A stretch of DNA of 53,029 bases from the NCBI GenBank assembly GCA_964639765.1, contig CAZXEN010000014.1, positions 1 to 53,029 of the forward strand. The letters run 5' to 3'. Of this stretch, positions 1-6,963 are shown piece by piece. The notes below the pieces were generated by a model that had not been told where the DNA came from, ran no database searches, and was given only the letters and a program-made list of their open reading frames with translations. Source of the stretch: Scybalousia_A sp964639765. GTDB taxonomy: Bacteria > Bacteroidota > Bacteroidia > Bacteroidales > P3. Positions within the stretch are counted from its first letter, which is position 1, and the number at the start of each line of letters is the position of its first letter. A program made the translations under genes and the position numbers.

Positions 1-77
1 CTGTGAAATAATTTATGTTGATTTTATATAGACCTAAAAAATTTGTAATTAAATATATTTGTTTGCAGAAAAAGTTT

Positions 78-85
78 TATCTTTG
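78..85 (+). promoter_or_regulatory. Bacteroidetes-type promoter for psd
   Basis: The -7 box TATCTTTG (consensus TAnnTTTG) lies 34 bases before the ATG at 120, with a TTG at 59-61 as a slightly close -33 element. It argues that translation starts at 120 and not at the in-frame ATG at 15, which lies upstream of the promoter. Confidence 0.6.
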
Positions 86-119
86 CAGAAATAAATTCAA
101 AAAACATTTTTTTAAGGTT

Positions 120-776
120 ATGTATATTCACAAAGAAGGTTACAAGATTTCTATATTGGCAATTGTTTTTGCAGCTTTGGTAACAGCAATAATGTTTATT
201 TTTGTCGGTTACAGCCATTGGATTGTTTATTTTTCTGTGGCTTTTTGCTGGCTTTTTGCTTTTATTGTTGTAAGATTTTTCCGTATGCCAAAAAGAGAGC
301 TGGTGATTAACGAAAACAAGGTTATATCTTCAGCAGACGGTACTATAGTTGTAGTAGAACAAGTGTATGAAACTGAGTTTCTGAAAACAGATTGCATACA
401 AGTATCCACGTTTATGTCGCCTAATAATGTCCATGTCAATCGTTATCCTGTTTCAGGCAAGATTGTCTACACAAAATACTATGACGGCAAGAAACTTTAT
501 GCGCGTAATCCTAAATCATCTTTCCTAAATGAGCGTACAAGCGTTTGTATAGAACACGAAAGCGGCAAACGTGTCCTTGTACGACAAATCGCCGGAGCCT
601 TGGCACGCAGAATCGTATGCTATGCCAAAGAAGGTGAAACCATAAAGCAGGGAGAAGAAATGGGATTCATAAAGTTTGGCTCAAGAGTGGATTTGTTGAT
701 ACCACTGGATTCTGAAATACATGTGGAGATAGAAGACAAGGTAAGAGGAGGTCAGAGTGTTATCGCTACATTATAA
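120..776 (+). CDS. psd: Phosphatidylserine decarboxylase (short, membrane-anchored form)
   Basis: Makes phosphatidylethanolamine from phosphatidylserine at the inner membrane, using a pyruvoyl group formed by self-cleavage. The 218-residue product has two hydrophobic segments (about residues 12-30 and 32-48). The catalytic part follows, with the conserved NVHVNRYPVSG stretch and, near the C-terminus, KFGSRVDLLIP. The Gly-Ser pair there corresponds to the LGST-type cleavage site of the family. Length fits the short Psd-related class common in Bacteroidetes. The start at 120 is preferred because a TAnnTTTG box sits at 78-85, so the in-frame ATG at 15 would precede the transcript. The next gene in the same direction begins 39 bases downstream. 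Confidence 0.9.
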   Translation: MYIHKEGYKISILAIVFAALVTAIMFIFVGYSHWIVYFSVAFCWLFAFIVVRFFRMPKRELVINENKVISSADGTIVVVEQVYETEFLKTDCIQVSTFMSPNNVHVNRYPVSGKIVYTKYYDGKKLYARNPKSSFLNERTSVCIEHESGKRVLVRQIAGALARRIVCYAKEGETIKQGEEMGFIKFGSRVDLLIPLDSEIHVEIEDKVRGGQSVIATL

Positions 777-815
777 TATATGGTAATATAAAATAAAATA
801 ACTTCTTTTTTGTTT

Positions 816-1541
816 ATGCAAACCGATAACGCAGCTCAAAATCCAATGACGGATATATCCTCTCAGGTGCTTTACGAAGACAATCATATACTTGTTATCA
901 ACAAAAAGAATTCCCAGATAGTGCATTCCGACAAAACAGGTGATGTTTCCTTGGAAGATTTGGTGAAGAATTATCTGAAAATCAAATACAACAAACCCGG
1001 AGACGTTTTTTGTGGAGTTGTGCATCGCCTCGACAGACCTGTAAGTGGTGCTTTGATATTCGCAAAGACTTCAAAAGCTCTTACGCGTCTGAATGCCATG
1101 GTGAAGAATCATGAGATACAGAAAACATATTGGGCTATCACCCGTTCCAAACCACCAAAGACAGAAGATACTCTGAAACATTTTATCCTAAGAAACGAAA
1201 AGAACAACAAATCTTATATAACCAAGGATGTGAACAATGGTTTGTATGCTGAGTTGGACTATAAACTTATAGCACAAAGTGATTATTACTACCTTTTGGA
1301 AGTAAATCTTAAAACCGGGCGTCATCATCAGATACGCTTACAGCTTTCTTCCATAGGTTGTCCTATAAAAGGAGATTTGAAATACGGTTTTGGCAGAAGC
1401 AACAAAGTAGCATCTATTTCCTTGCATGCCCGTTATCTTTCCTTTGTTCATCCTGTGAAAAAAGAACGTATAGATATTACGGCACCTGTTCCAGATGAGC
1501 CTTTGTGGAAATATTTTGAGGAAGCCTTGACAGAATATTAG
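816..1541 (+). CDS. RluA-family 23S/tRNA pseudouridine synthase
   Basis: Isomerises specific uridines in rRNA or tRNA to pseudouridine. The catalytic motif of the RluA family is visible as VVHRLDRPVSGAL (HRLDxxxSG, with the catalytic Asp); GRHHQIRLQL and the late LHARYLSFVHP segment are also family hallmarks. About 241 residues, a single catalytic domain with no S4 domain, as in the short RluA-like proteins. ATG at 816 is preferred over a TTG at 810. The target base cannot be told from sequence. Its TAG stop overlaps the stop of the convergent corA gene in a TTAG tetranucleotide, so no terminator fits between them. Confidence 0.9.
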   Translation: MQTDNAAQNPMTDISSQVLYEDNHILVINKKNSQIVHSDKTGDVSLEDLVKNYLKIKYNKPGDVFCGVVHRLDRPVSGALIFAKTSKALTRLNAMVKNHEIQKTYWAITRSKPPKTEDTLKHFILRNEKNNKSYITKDVNNGLYAELDYKLIAQSDYYYLLEVNLKTGRHHQIRLQLSSIGCPIKGDLKYGFGRSNKVASISLHARYLSFVHPVKKERIDITAPVPDEPLWKYFEEALTEY

Positions 1542-2485
1542 AACCAGCCTTTTCTTCTGAAGTAGAAATAAAATCCCATTCCCACAAAAAACATTACTGC
1601 TATAATGGAAATGAAAGCATACGGCGAATTCATTCCAGGCAGATTTACATTCATTCCATAAATACCAGAGATAAGAGTAAGAGGCAACATGATAGTGGAA
1701 ATAAAAGTAAGAGTCTTCATTATTTCATTTGCCTTGTTGCTTTGCAGGGAGTCAAAGGTTTTTGAAAGACCTTCAATCAATTCTCCATAATCTTCCACAA
1801 GGTCAAACATCTTCTGATATTGGTCGAGTATGTTTCCCCAGTATTCTTCCATATCCTCTTCATAACCTTTGATGCCGCCTGATTCAAACTTATGAAACAC
1901 TCTCAACTGTGGCTTGAATGAGGTGTTCATTGCGATAAGGTTCTTTCTTGTTACGCTTAAATGCTCCAGAACTTCTTTTGCTTTTTTTGAAAAGATGTCA
2001 AAGTTTATGTTATCCACTTCTGTTCCTATCCTAAGCACAAGAGAATATGTCTCCACCATCAGTCTGTCCAAAAGATTATAAAGCAGAGCATCGGAAGAAG
2101 AGGTTATATCCAAGGTGTTGTCGTCTTCCTCTTCATCTTCTTTCTTTTTTACGGGTTGCATGGCAGACAAACGTTTCATTTCGTTGAACATATTTTTTAC
2201 AACCCAATGAGAAGAACCCATGGTAACAATATAATCCCTTCCCCAGAAAATCTTTACTTCCTTGAGACGAATAAAGCGGTTTTGTTTGTCAAAATAAGGG
2301 AAGTGGAGAATAATGAAATAGTAGTCATCGTATTCATCTATTTTCGGTCTTTGGTTAGATGACTTGCAGTCTTCTATGTCAAGAGGGTGGAAACCGAAAG
2401 TATCCATAAGCCAGTCAAAATCATCATCTGTCGGATTATAGACTTGATACCATTTTACTTCTTCAAAATTTATTGTATCTATCAT
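1538..2485 (-). CDS. corA: CorA-family magnesium/cobalt transporter
   Basis: A pentameric channel of the inner membrane that lets Mg2+ (or Co2+/Ni2+) in. The 315-residue protein has the long soluble N-terminal alpha/beta domain and ends with two membrane helices. The signature YGMN follows the first helix, and the C-terminus is basic (FRRKGWF), as usual. Helix-rich residues 140-240 form the stalk. An acidic EDEEEDDN insert lies near residue 120. Translation starts after an unusually good Shine-Dalgarno (AGGAGGA). A promoter of the TTG/TAATTTTG form lies just upstream. Convergent with the pseudouridine synthase gene, with a 4-base overlap. Confidence 0.93.
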   Translation of the reverse strand: MIDTINFEEVKWYQVYNPTDDDFDWLMDTFGFHPLDIEDCKSSNQRPKIDEYDDYYFIILHFPYFDKQNRFIRLKEVKIFWGRDYIVTMGSSHWVVKNMFNEMKRLSAMQPVKKKEDEEEDDNTLDITSSSDALLYNLLDRLMVETYSLVLRIGTEVDNINFDIFSKKAKEVLEHLSVTRKNLIAMNTSFKPQLRVFHKFESGGIKGYEEDMEEYWGNILDQYQKMFDLVEDYGELIEGLSKTFDSLQSNKANEIMKTLTFISTIMLPLTLISGIYGMNVNLPGMNSPYAFISIIAVMFFVGMGFYFYFRRKGWF

Positions 2486-2491
2486 ATTCCA

Positions 2492-2498
2492 TCCTCCT
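2492..2498 (-). promoter_or_regulatory. Strong Shine-Dalgarno of corA
   Basis: On the minus strand AGGAGGA precedes the corA ATG (2483-2485) by six bases. Most starts in this window have only A/T-rich leaders, as is normal for Bacteroidetes, so this site is exceptional. Confidence 0.6.
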
Positions 2499-2511
2499 TT
2501 TTTTTGGGGTG

Positions 2512-2541
2512 CAAAATTAATAAAATTTTTTAAACTGACAA
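2512..2541 (-). promoter_or_regulatory. Promoter of corA
   Basis: On the minus strand TTG (2541-2539) and TAATTTTG (2519-2512) stand 22 bases apart, first T to first T, the modal spacing found in this window. Transcription would begin near 2507, leaving a leader of about 20 bases with the Shine-Dalgarno. Confidence 0.65.
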
Positions 2542-2705
2542 AAAAACAGTAACTACCTAAAATAAACCTATAGCAAAACAGAACCCCAAAACTACTGTTA
2601 GTATATAAAATTCTGTGTTACCTGATTGCCTGTATATATTGAGGGTATTTATCTCCCTGCTTGTGTAGCCTGTTATCTGTTTTCTTCTTCCTATTTATTT
2701 TTCTT

Positions 2706-3571
2706 TTACTCGTTTAATTCTTGCTCGCAAAATTCAATTACTTCTTTAGTTTGTTGGATACTTGGATGTGATTCATCAAAAAAGTTTCTATATATCTTTA
2801 ATGCTTTATTTAATTCTATTAATGCTTTATCATATTCGCCTTGGTTTTTATAAACAAGACCTATATTATTATAACAATTAGCAACATCAGGATGATTTTC
2901 TCCAAAATTAGCAAGATATATTTTTAATGCTTTATTATAATAAGTTAAAGCCTTATCGTATTCTCCTTTGTCGTGATAGACAACTCCTATATTATTATAC
3001 GAAGTAGCAATATCAGGATGATTTTCAGGTAAGACTTGTNNNNNNNNNNNNNNNNNNNNNNNNNNNNNNNNNNNNNNNNNNNNNNNNNNNNNNNNNNNNN
3101 NNNNNNNNNNNNNNNNNNNNNNNNNNNNNNNNNNNNNNNCATAATATCTAATGCTTTATTATAATAAGTTAAAGCCTTATCGTATTCTCCTTTGTTGTCA
3201 TAGACAAGTCCTATATTATTATACGAAGTAGCAATATCAGGATGATTTTCAGGTAAGACTTGTTTCATAATATCTAATGCTTTATTATAATAAGTTAAAG
3301 CCTTATCGTATTCTCCTTTGCCGTGATAGACAAGTCCTATATTATTATACGAAGTAGCAATATCAGGATGATTTTCTCCAAAATTAGCGAGATATATTTC
3401 TAATGCTTTATTATATTCTATTAATGCTTTATCATATTCGCCTTGGTCATAATAAGTATTACCTGCATTAAAATAACTATCTGCTTGTTGTTTTGCATCT
3501 TCTGTCTGTTCTTGTGCAAATATTGTTGTAGTCAAAGACAATACTGCCAAAAAAAATAATATCTTTTTCAT
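2706..3571 (-). CDS. Secreted tetratricopeptide-repeat protein, interrupted by an assembly gap
   Basis: Starts with a signal peptide (MKKILFFLAVLSL, cleavage likely after IFAQ) followed by kinesin-light-chain-like TPRs of 42 residues (126 bp), e.g. NHPDIATSYNNIGLVY-KGEYDKALTYYNKALDI. Such repeats form protein-binding superhelices; the partner is unknown. A run of 100 N sits inside one repeat. Reading resumes beyond it in a different frame only because the N count is arbitrary: from 3039 down to 2706 the repeats continue and end FCEQELNE-stop. The true coding sequence therefore spans both sides, and the number of repeats is unknown. The 3' flank of the gene is unremarkable. Function unknown; periplasmic or surface location is inferred from the signal peptide. 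Confidence 0.8.
3040..3139. other. Assembly gap (100 N) inside a tandem repeat
   Basis: Exactly 100 N between two near-identical 126-bp repeat copies. The left flank ends AAGACTTGT and the right flank begins CATAATATCT. In the intact copy at about 3252-3275 these are separated by just TT. The true gap is thus 2 bases plus a whole number of 126-bp units if the array is regular. Confidence 0.95.
3140..3391 (-). repeat. 126-bp tandem repeats encoding TPR units
   Basis: The block beginning CATAATATCTAATGC recurs at 3140 and 3266, a spacing of exactly 126 bases (42 codons). A further near-identical copy lies left of the gap. Copies differ by only a few bases (GTTGTC versus GCCGTG in one place), which explains the assembly break. 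Confidence 0.85.
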
Positions 3572-3682
3572 TGTTTTATTTTATTTTTTTTAACTATCCT
3601 AAATCCTTATAAGTTTTTATTGTTATGCTTTACCACTATATCGCTGTAAAGCCTGTAATGTTCCATTTTCTTTTGCAGTCAT

Positions 3683-4048
3683 TTATACTCCTAAAACAAT
3701 GTCTGCGTCTATATCCAATTTGCGGCTTATTTCCCTTCCGATTTTAAGAGTAGGTTCGCTTTTGCCTGACAGATATTCACTGACTCTGGAAGGACTTATG
3801 CCTAAAAGTGAAGAAAGTTTTACTTGAGTTAAGCCCATTTCATACATACGTAACTTCAGAACATCAACAAGAGACGGTTTTTGTATAGGATAATGTACAT
3901 CCTCGTAATCTTCAATCAATAAAGAAAGCAAGTCAAGTTCTATATAGTTCTTGTCATCCTTGGAAGTTGTGTCATCAACCAAAGTCAACAATTCGTCTAT
4001 CCTTGATAGGATTTTTCTGTATTCCGTTTCGTTTTTTATTGCCGTCAT
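3683..4048 (-). CDS. higA: HigA-type antitoxin, helix-turn-helix
   Basis: 121 residues with an XRE-type helix-turn-helix at about 70-115 (LTQVKLSSLLGISPSRVSEY, then LSGKSEPTLKIGREISRKLDID). An N-terminal helical part of about 65 residues matches the longer HigA proteins that partner HigB toxins in Bacteroidetes. In intact loci it binds and neutralises the mRNA-cleaving HigB ribonuclease and represses the operon. It starts four bases after the stop of the upstream higB remnant, the usual higB-higA order. The antitoxin looks intact although the toxin gene is broken, so it may survive as a stand-alone regulator. Confidence 0.85.
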   Translation of the reverse strand: MTAIKNETEYRKILSRIDELLTLVDDTTSKDDKNYIELDLLSLLIEDYEDVHYPIQKPSLVDVLKLRMYEMGLTQVKLSSLLGISPSRVSEYLSGKSEPTLKIGREISRKLDIDADIVLGV

Positions 4049-4052
4049 AATC

Positions 4053-4264
4053 CTAAATGTTTTTTATATCTTTTATTTTATCATATTCCGAATATGTTCC
4101 TACGAACCTTATACATACTGCTTTCGGCGTAAAGTGTATGACAACCACCAGTCTATAGTCATTACCATGTATGTTGAAGACATAATGTTGTTTTCCAACG
4201 CAACCCTGCTTTGTGGTTCCTTGTTGTAAAACTCTACCAAAGCACTTTTTGCAATTATTCTCAT
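4053..4264 (-). pseudogene. higB: higB toxin remnant with internal deletion
   Basis: The minus strand begins MRIIAKSALVEFYNKEPQSR, the typical N-terminus of a HigB/RelE-type mRNA interferase. About 25 codons in, the reading switches frame, and the typical C-terminal half continues as HYVFNIHGNDYRLVVVIHF and then IRFVGTYSEYDKIKDIKNI-stop, ending at 4053. The stretch normally between them (roughly 20-25 residues, including the conserved W..P.DIK region) is missing. The remaining length of 212 bases is not a multiple of three. An out-of-frame deletion has therefore inactivated the toxin. The promoter and the four-base spacing to higA are preserved. Confidence 0.8.
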
Positions 4265-4279
4265 AGATAATAATTTTTG

Positions 4280-4309
4280 CAAAATTAGGTTATATTTTTT
4301 GAATTTCAA
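4280..4309 (-). promoter_or_regulatory. Promoter of the higBA locus
   Basis: Minus-strand TTG (4309-4307) and TAATTTTG (4287-4280) with the standard 22-base offset, ending 15 bases before the higB ATG at 4264. Confidence 0.6.
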
Positions 4310-4678
4310 AATTTTATTTCAAAATATGTTTTTTATTGTTCTTAAATTTTGAGATAGCCAATAGCAGGATATTCTTTTTTTTATGCAAACAAAAATCCGT
4401 TCCCGCAGATGTTGCTTTTGAGGGAAGGATATAAGGTCTTGTTTGAAAAAGTCTTCGTTTTTGTGTGCGGAAACTTAGTCTTTGTATAAAAAGACTTGGT
4501 TTTCTTGGCTGGAAACGAAGTTTTATTGCCTTATATTTAGTTGATAATCAAGTAGTTTTTGGATGCTGAATTTCTTATGAAAGAAAATATACAGGGAGTC
4601 TTTGCTTTGTAGATAGTTTAAGGTAAATATGTAATGTTTCTGCAAAAACTTTACCCAAAACTACCGATTATCTGTGTG
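4310..4678. other. Intergenic stretch, possible minus-strand non-coding RNA
   Basis: No open frame on either strand looks like a protein. A minus-strand promoter at 4679-4709 points into it. It holds a hairpin at about 4471-4503 and the motif AAAAAGTCTTCGTTTTT at 4447-4463, which is related to hairpins at 31.7 kb. A small RNA running from about 4674 leftwards is possible but unproven. Confidence 0.3.
4471..4503. repeat. A/T-flanked hairpin
   Basis: AAAC-TT-AGTCTTT, a six-base loop (GTATAA) and AAAGACT-TG-GTTT form an imperfect inverted repeat with a perfect 7-bp core stem. T-rich sequence follows on the plus strand. It could end a minus-strand RNA or act as a bidirectional terminator. Confidence 0.4.
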
Positions 4679-4709
4679 CAAAGTTAATACAATTTTTTGT
4701 AATATGCAA
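4679..4709 (-). promoter_or_regulatory. Orphan minus-strand promoter
   Basis: TTG (4709-4707) and TAACTTTG (4686-4679) on the minus strand are 23 bases apart, as good as any promoter in the window. The nearest minus-strand gene is the higB remnant more than 400 bases away, and that has its own promoter. Confidence 0.55.
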
Positions 4710-4842
4710 ATAGTTTTCAAGGTATTTTTGTAAAATGGCAGTGAAATGTTGCAGAATGGGCTTTTTCTTGGAATAATGCTGTTTGCAAAAGCAAGATGAA
4801 GGGAAAGAATATCAAAATAAATGAAAAAAATGGCAAAAAATG

Positions 4843-4872
4843 TTGCAGATATGATAAAAAGTAGTAATTTTG
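4843..4872 (+). promoter_or_regulatory. Promoter of the L35-L20-L19 genes
   Basis: TTG at 4843-4845 and TAATTTTG at 4865-4872 (22-base offset). The transcript would begin near 4877 and carry a leader of about 85 bases before rpmI. Confidence 0.65.
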
Positions 4873-4900
4873 CAAAAATTTTTTTGGATAGAAAAAATAG

Positions 4901-4922
4901 TGTTGCCTGAGGAAAGGCAACA
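4901..4922 (+). promoter_or_regulatory. Leader hairpin before rpmI
   Basis: TGTTGCCT, loop GAGGAA, AGGCAACA: a perfect 8-bp stem in the predicted 5' leader, the only G+C-rich structure there. Ribosomal-protein leaders often carry autoregulatory structures; this one is a candidate only. Confidence 0.4.
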
Positions 4923-4963
4923 AAGATAAAAAGAGTTATTAACAAATAAAAGACTTTAGAAAG

Positions 4964-5158
4964 ATGCCAAAAATGAAAACCAGAGCTTCTGTAAAGAAAA
5001 GATTTACAGTTACAGCATCAGGTAAGTTGAAAAGAAGACATGCTTATCACAGTCATATTTTGACAAAGAAGTCTAACAAAAGAAAGAGAAATCTTTGTGC
5101 ATACGGTACAGTTTCTTCTGCTGATGCAAAGGTTATGAACGAATTGTTAGTCAGATAA
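4964..5158 (+). CDS. rpmI: 50S ribosomal protein L35
   Basis: A 64-residue basic protein beginning MPKMKTRASVKKRFTVTASG, with the KRRHAYHSHILTKKS and KRKRN segments of L35. Full length. In most bacteria it follows infC (IF3); no infC precedes it here, where instead a long non-coding stretch and its own promoter are found. rplT follows after a 109-base spacer containing a hairpin. Confidence 0.96.
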   Translation: MPKMKTRASVKKRFTVTASGKLKRRHAYHSHILTKKSNKRKRNLCAYGTVSSADAKVMNELLVR

Positions 5159-5198
5159 GTAAAGTTTTCTGGTAAGAGTTAAAAAAATGTTTAACCAT

Positions 5199-5242
5199 TA
5201 TATCAGCAAGATAAGAGCCTGAACAAGCAGGTCGCTGATATA
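5199..5242 (+). promoter_or_regulatory. Hairpin in the rpmI-rplT spacer
   Basis: TATATCAGC at 5199-5207 pairs perfectly with GCTGATATA at 5234-5242, and an inner CCTG/CAGG stem lies between them. It sits 26 bases before rplT. L20 is known in other bacteria to repress its operon by binding an mRNA mimic of its rRNA site, so an L20 operator is a reasonable guess. Confidence 0.4.
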
Positions 5243-5267
5243 AAAACAAAAAGAAAGGTAAAAAGCA

Positions 5268-5615
5268 ATGCCAAGAAGTGTAAATGCTGTAGCATCAAGA
5301 CAGCGTAGAAAAAAAATCCTTAACCGTACCAAAGGTTATTGGGGAAGAGGTAAGAATGTTTGGACCGTTGCAAAGAACAAATGGGAAAAAGGTCAGACAT
5401 ATGCTTACAGAGACAGAAAAGTAAAGAAAAGAGAATTCCGTTCTTTATGGATTAACAGAATCAATGCAGCTTGCCGTATGAATGACATATCATATTCTGC
5501 ATTTATGGGTTTGTTGCACAAAAACAATATTGATTTGAACCGTAAGGTTTTAGCAGACCTTGCAATGAACAACCCTGAGGCTTTCGAAGCAGTTGTTAAG
5601 GCAGTTAAGAAATAA
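5268..5615 (+). CDS. rplT: 50S ribosomal protein L20
   Basis: 115 residues beginning MPRSVNAVASRQRRKKIL, with the long basic helix (TKGYWGRGKNVWTVAKNKWE) and the globular end with RMNDISYSAFMGLL. An early assembly protein that binds 23S rRNA and, in other bacteria, autoregulates the L35-L20 operon. Full length; follows rpmI and precedes rplS by 35 bases, all probably in one transcript. Confidence 0.97.
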   Translation: MPRSVNAVASRQRRKKILNRTKGYWGRGKNVWTVAKNKWEKGQTYAYRDRKVKKREFRSLWINRINAACRMNDISYSAFMGLLHKNNIDLNRKVLADLAMNNPEAFEAVVKAVKK

Positions 5616-5650
5616 AGTGTTTAACCGTTTAAAAAGAAAGAAGTTTAGTC

Positions 5651-6013
5651 ATGATGAATGAATTGATGAAATATGTAGAAAGCCAGCAAGTGGTTGAAAG
5701 AGACTTCCCAACTTTTAAGGCTGGAGACACTATTACAGTTGCATACAAAATCAGAGAAGGTAACAAAGAGAGAATACAGGCTTTTCAAGGTATCGTTATA
5801 CAAATATCTGGACACAAAATGGAAAGAACTTTCACTGTAAGAAAAATATCCAACGGTATTGGAGTGGAAAGAATATTCCCAATGAACAGTCCTTTTATTG
5901 ACAGTATAAAGGTTAATAAGGTAGGTTTGGTTCGCAGAGCAAGAATCTACTACTTGAGAAAACTTTCTGGCAAGAGTGCAAGAATTAAAGAAAAGACTAT
6001 AATAAAAAAGTAG
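5651..6013 (+). CDS. rplS: 50S ribosomal protein L19
   Basis: 120 residues with the L19 hallmarks DTITVAYKIREGNKERIQAF, FTVRKISNGIGVERIFP and RRARIYYLR. It lies at the 30S-50S interface. Two adjacent ATGs (5651, 5654) are possible starts. In many bacteria rplS lies in the rpsP-rimM-trmD operon; here it is third after L35 and L20, so its regulation may be tied to theirs. A strong hairpin terminator follows. Confidence 0.96.
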   Translation: MMNELMKYVESQQVVERDFPTFKAGDTITVAYKIREGNKERIQAFQGIVIQISGHKMERTFTVRKISNGIGVERIFPMNSPFIDSIKVNKVGLVRRARIYYLRKLSGKSARIKEKTIIKK

Positions 6014-6034
6014 TCTGATTTGATAAAAGGCTCT

Positions 6035-6078
6035 AAGGGCTTTAAGGACAATTATGCCCTTAAAGCCCTTGTTTTATG
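6035..6078 (+). terminator. Rho-independent terminator after rplS
   Basis: AAGGGCTTTAAGG (6035-6047) and CCTTAAAGCCCTT (6058-6070) form a perfect 13-bp stem with a 10-base loop, followed by GTTTTATG. It closes the ribosomal-protein transcript before lgt. Confidence 0.85.
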
Positions 6079-6102
6079 TTTTAATACAAGGAAAAGAGAA
6101 TT

Positions 6103-6960
6103 ATGAGTTTGTTAAGTATTACATGGGATGTCTCTCCTACATTGTTTCACTTGGGAAGTATGGAAATAAGATGGTATGGATTGCTATACGCATCTGCTTT
6201 TGTTGTCAGCTATATCCTGTTGAAAAGAATATTCAAAAAAGAAGGCGTGGATGTAGCATACTTGGATAAACTTACTTTCTATTGTTTTCTTGCTGTTATT
6301 ATAGGAGCAAGATTGGGACATTGCCTTTTCTATGATTTTACTTACTATTCTCATCATGTAGTGGAAATGATACTTCCTATAAGAGAAACTGCAGACGGCT
6401 GGCGTTTTTCCGGCTATCAGGGGTTAGCCTCTCACGGAGGTGCAATAGGTATTATTATTGCTTTGATAATATACAGCAGAAAAACGAATATACCTTTTAT
6501 GTGGGTTGTGGAAAGATTGGTTATTGCCATTTGTTTTGCAGGCACTCTTATACGTTTGGGTAATCTTATGAATTCGGAGATTTATGGTGTTCCTACAAAT
6601 ATGCCTTGGGGATTTGTGTTTGTAAGGGATCATCAGACAATAGCCTGTCATCCTACGCAATTGTATGAAGCCCTTTCCTATTTTCTTATAGGAGTATTCC
6701 TTTATTCTCTTCTTAACTCAAAAAACAGGAAGGTACATCAAGGAATGATTTTTGGACTTTTCCTTGCTTTGGTGTTTGGAGTGAGGTTTTTGCTGGAATT
6801 TCTGAAAAACAACCAAGAATCATGGGAAGATGCCTTGCCTATAAATATGGGACAGATACTTTCCTTGCCGTTTATCTTGGCAGGAATAGTCTTGATAGTG
6901 CTTTCATGGAAAAAAGATTTGGGAAAAATAATAGATGTTAAACTTTTAAAGAAAAAATAA
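6103..6960 (+). CDS. lgt: Prolipoprotein diacylglyceryl transferase
   Basis: Transfers diacylglycerol from phosphatidylglycerol to the lipobox Cys of prolipoproteins at the inner membrane, the first step of lipoprotein maturation. The 285-residue protein has about seven membrane helices and the family motifs: RWYGLLYA near residue 23, SHGGAIG near 110, the Lgt signature RLGNLMNSEIYG near 150 with its essential Arg, and HPTQLYEAL near 185. Full length. Codirectional with gpmA (3 bases apart) and hydE. Its substrates in this window include the lipoproteins at 19.8, 30.5 and 42.5 kb. Confidence 0.95.
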   Translation: MSLLSITWDVSPTLFHLGSMEIRWYGLLYASAFVVSYILLKRIFKKEGVDVAYLDKLTFYCFLAVIIGARLGHCLFYDFTYYSHHVVEMILPIRETADGWRFSGYQGLASHGGAIGIIIALIIYSRKTNIPFMWVVERLVIAICFAGTLIRLGNLMNSEIYGVPTNMPWGFVFVRDHQTIACHPTQLYEALSYFLIGVFLYSLLNSKNRKVHQGMIFGLFLALVFGVRFLLEFLKNNQESWEDALPINMGQILSLPFILAGIVLIVLSWKKDLGKIIDVKLLKKK

Positions 6961-6963
6961 TAT

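Noticed and set aside
3623..3682. 19-codon frame directly after higA (MTAKENGTLQALQRYSGKA)
   Set aside because: It begins at the base next to the higA stop, but is too short to support and matches no known peptide; could be chance.
4661..4945. 94-codon hydrophobic minus-strand frame upstream of rpmI
   Set aside because: Overlaps the rpmI promoter and leader hairpin and is Phe-rich as expected from A-rich sequence read in reverse; no ribosome-binding context.
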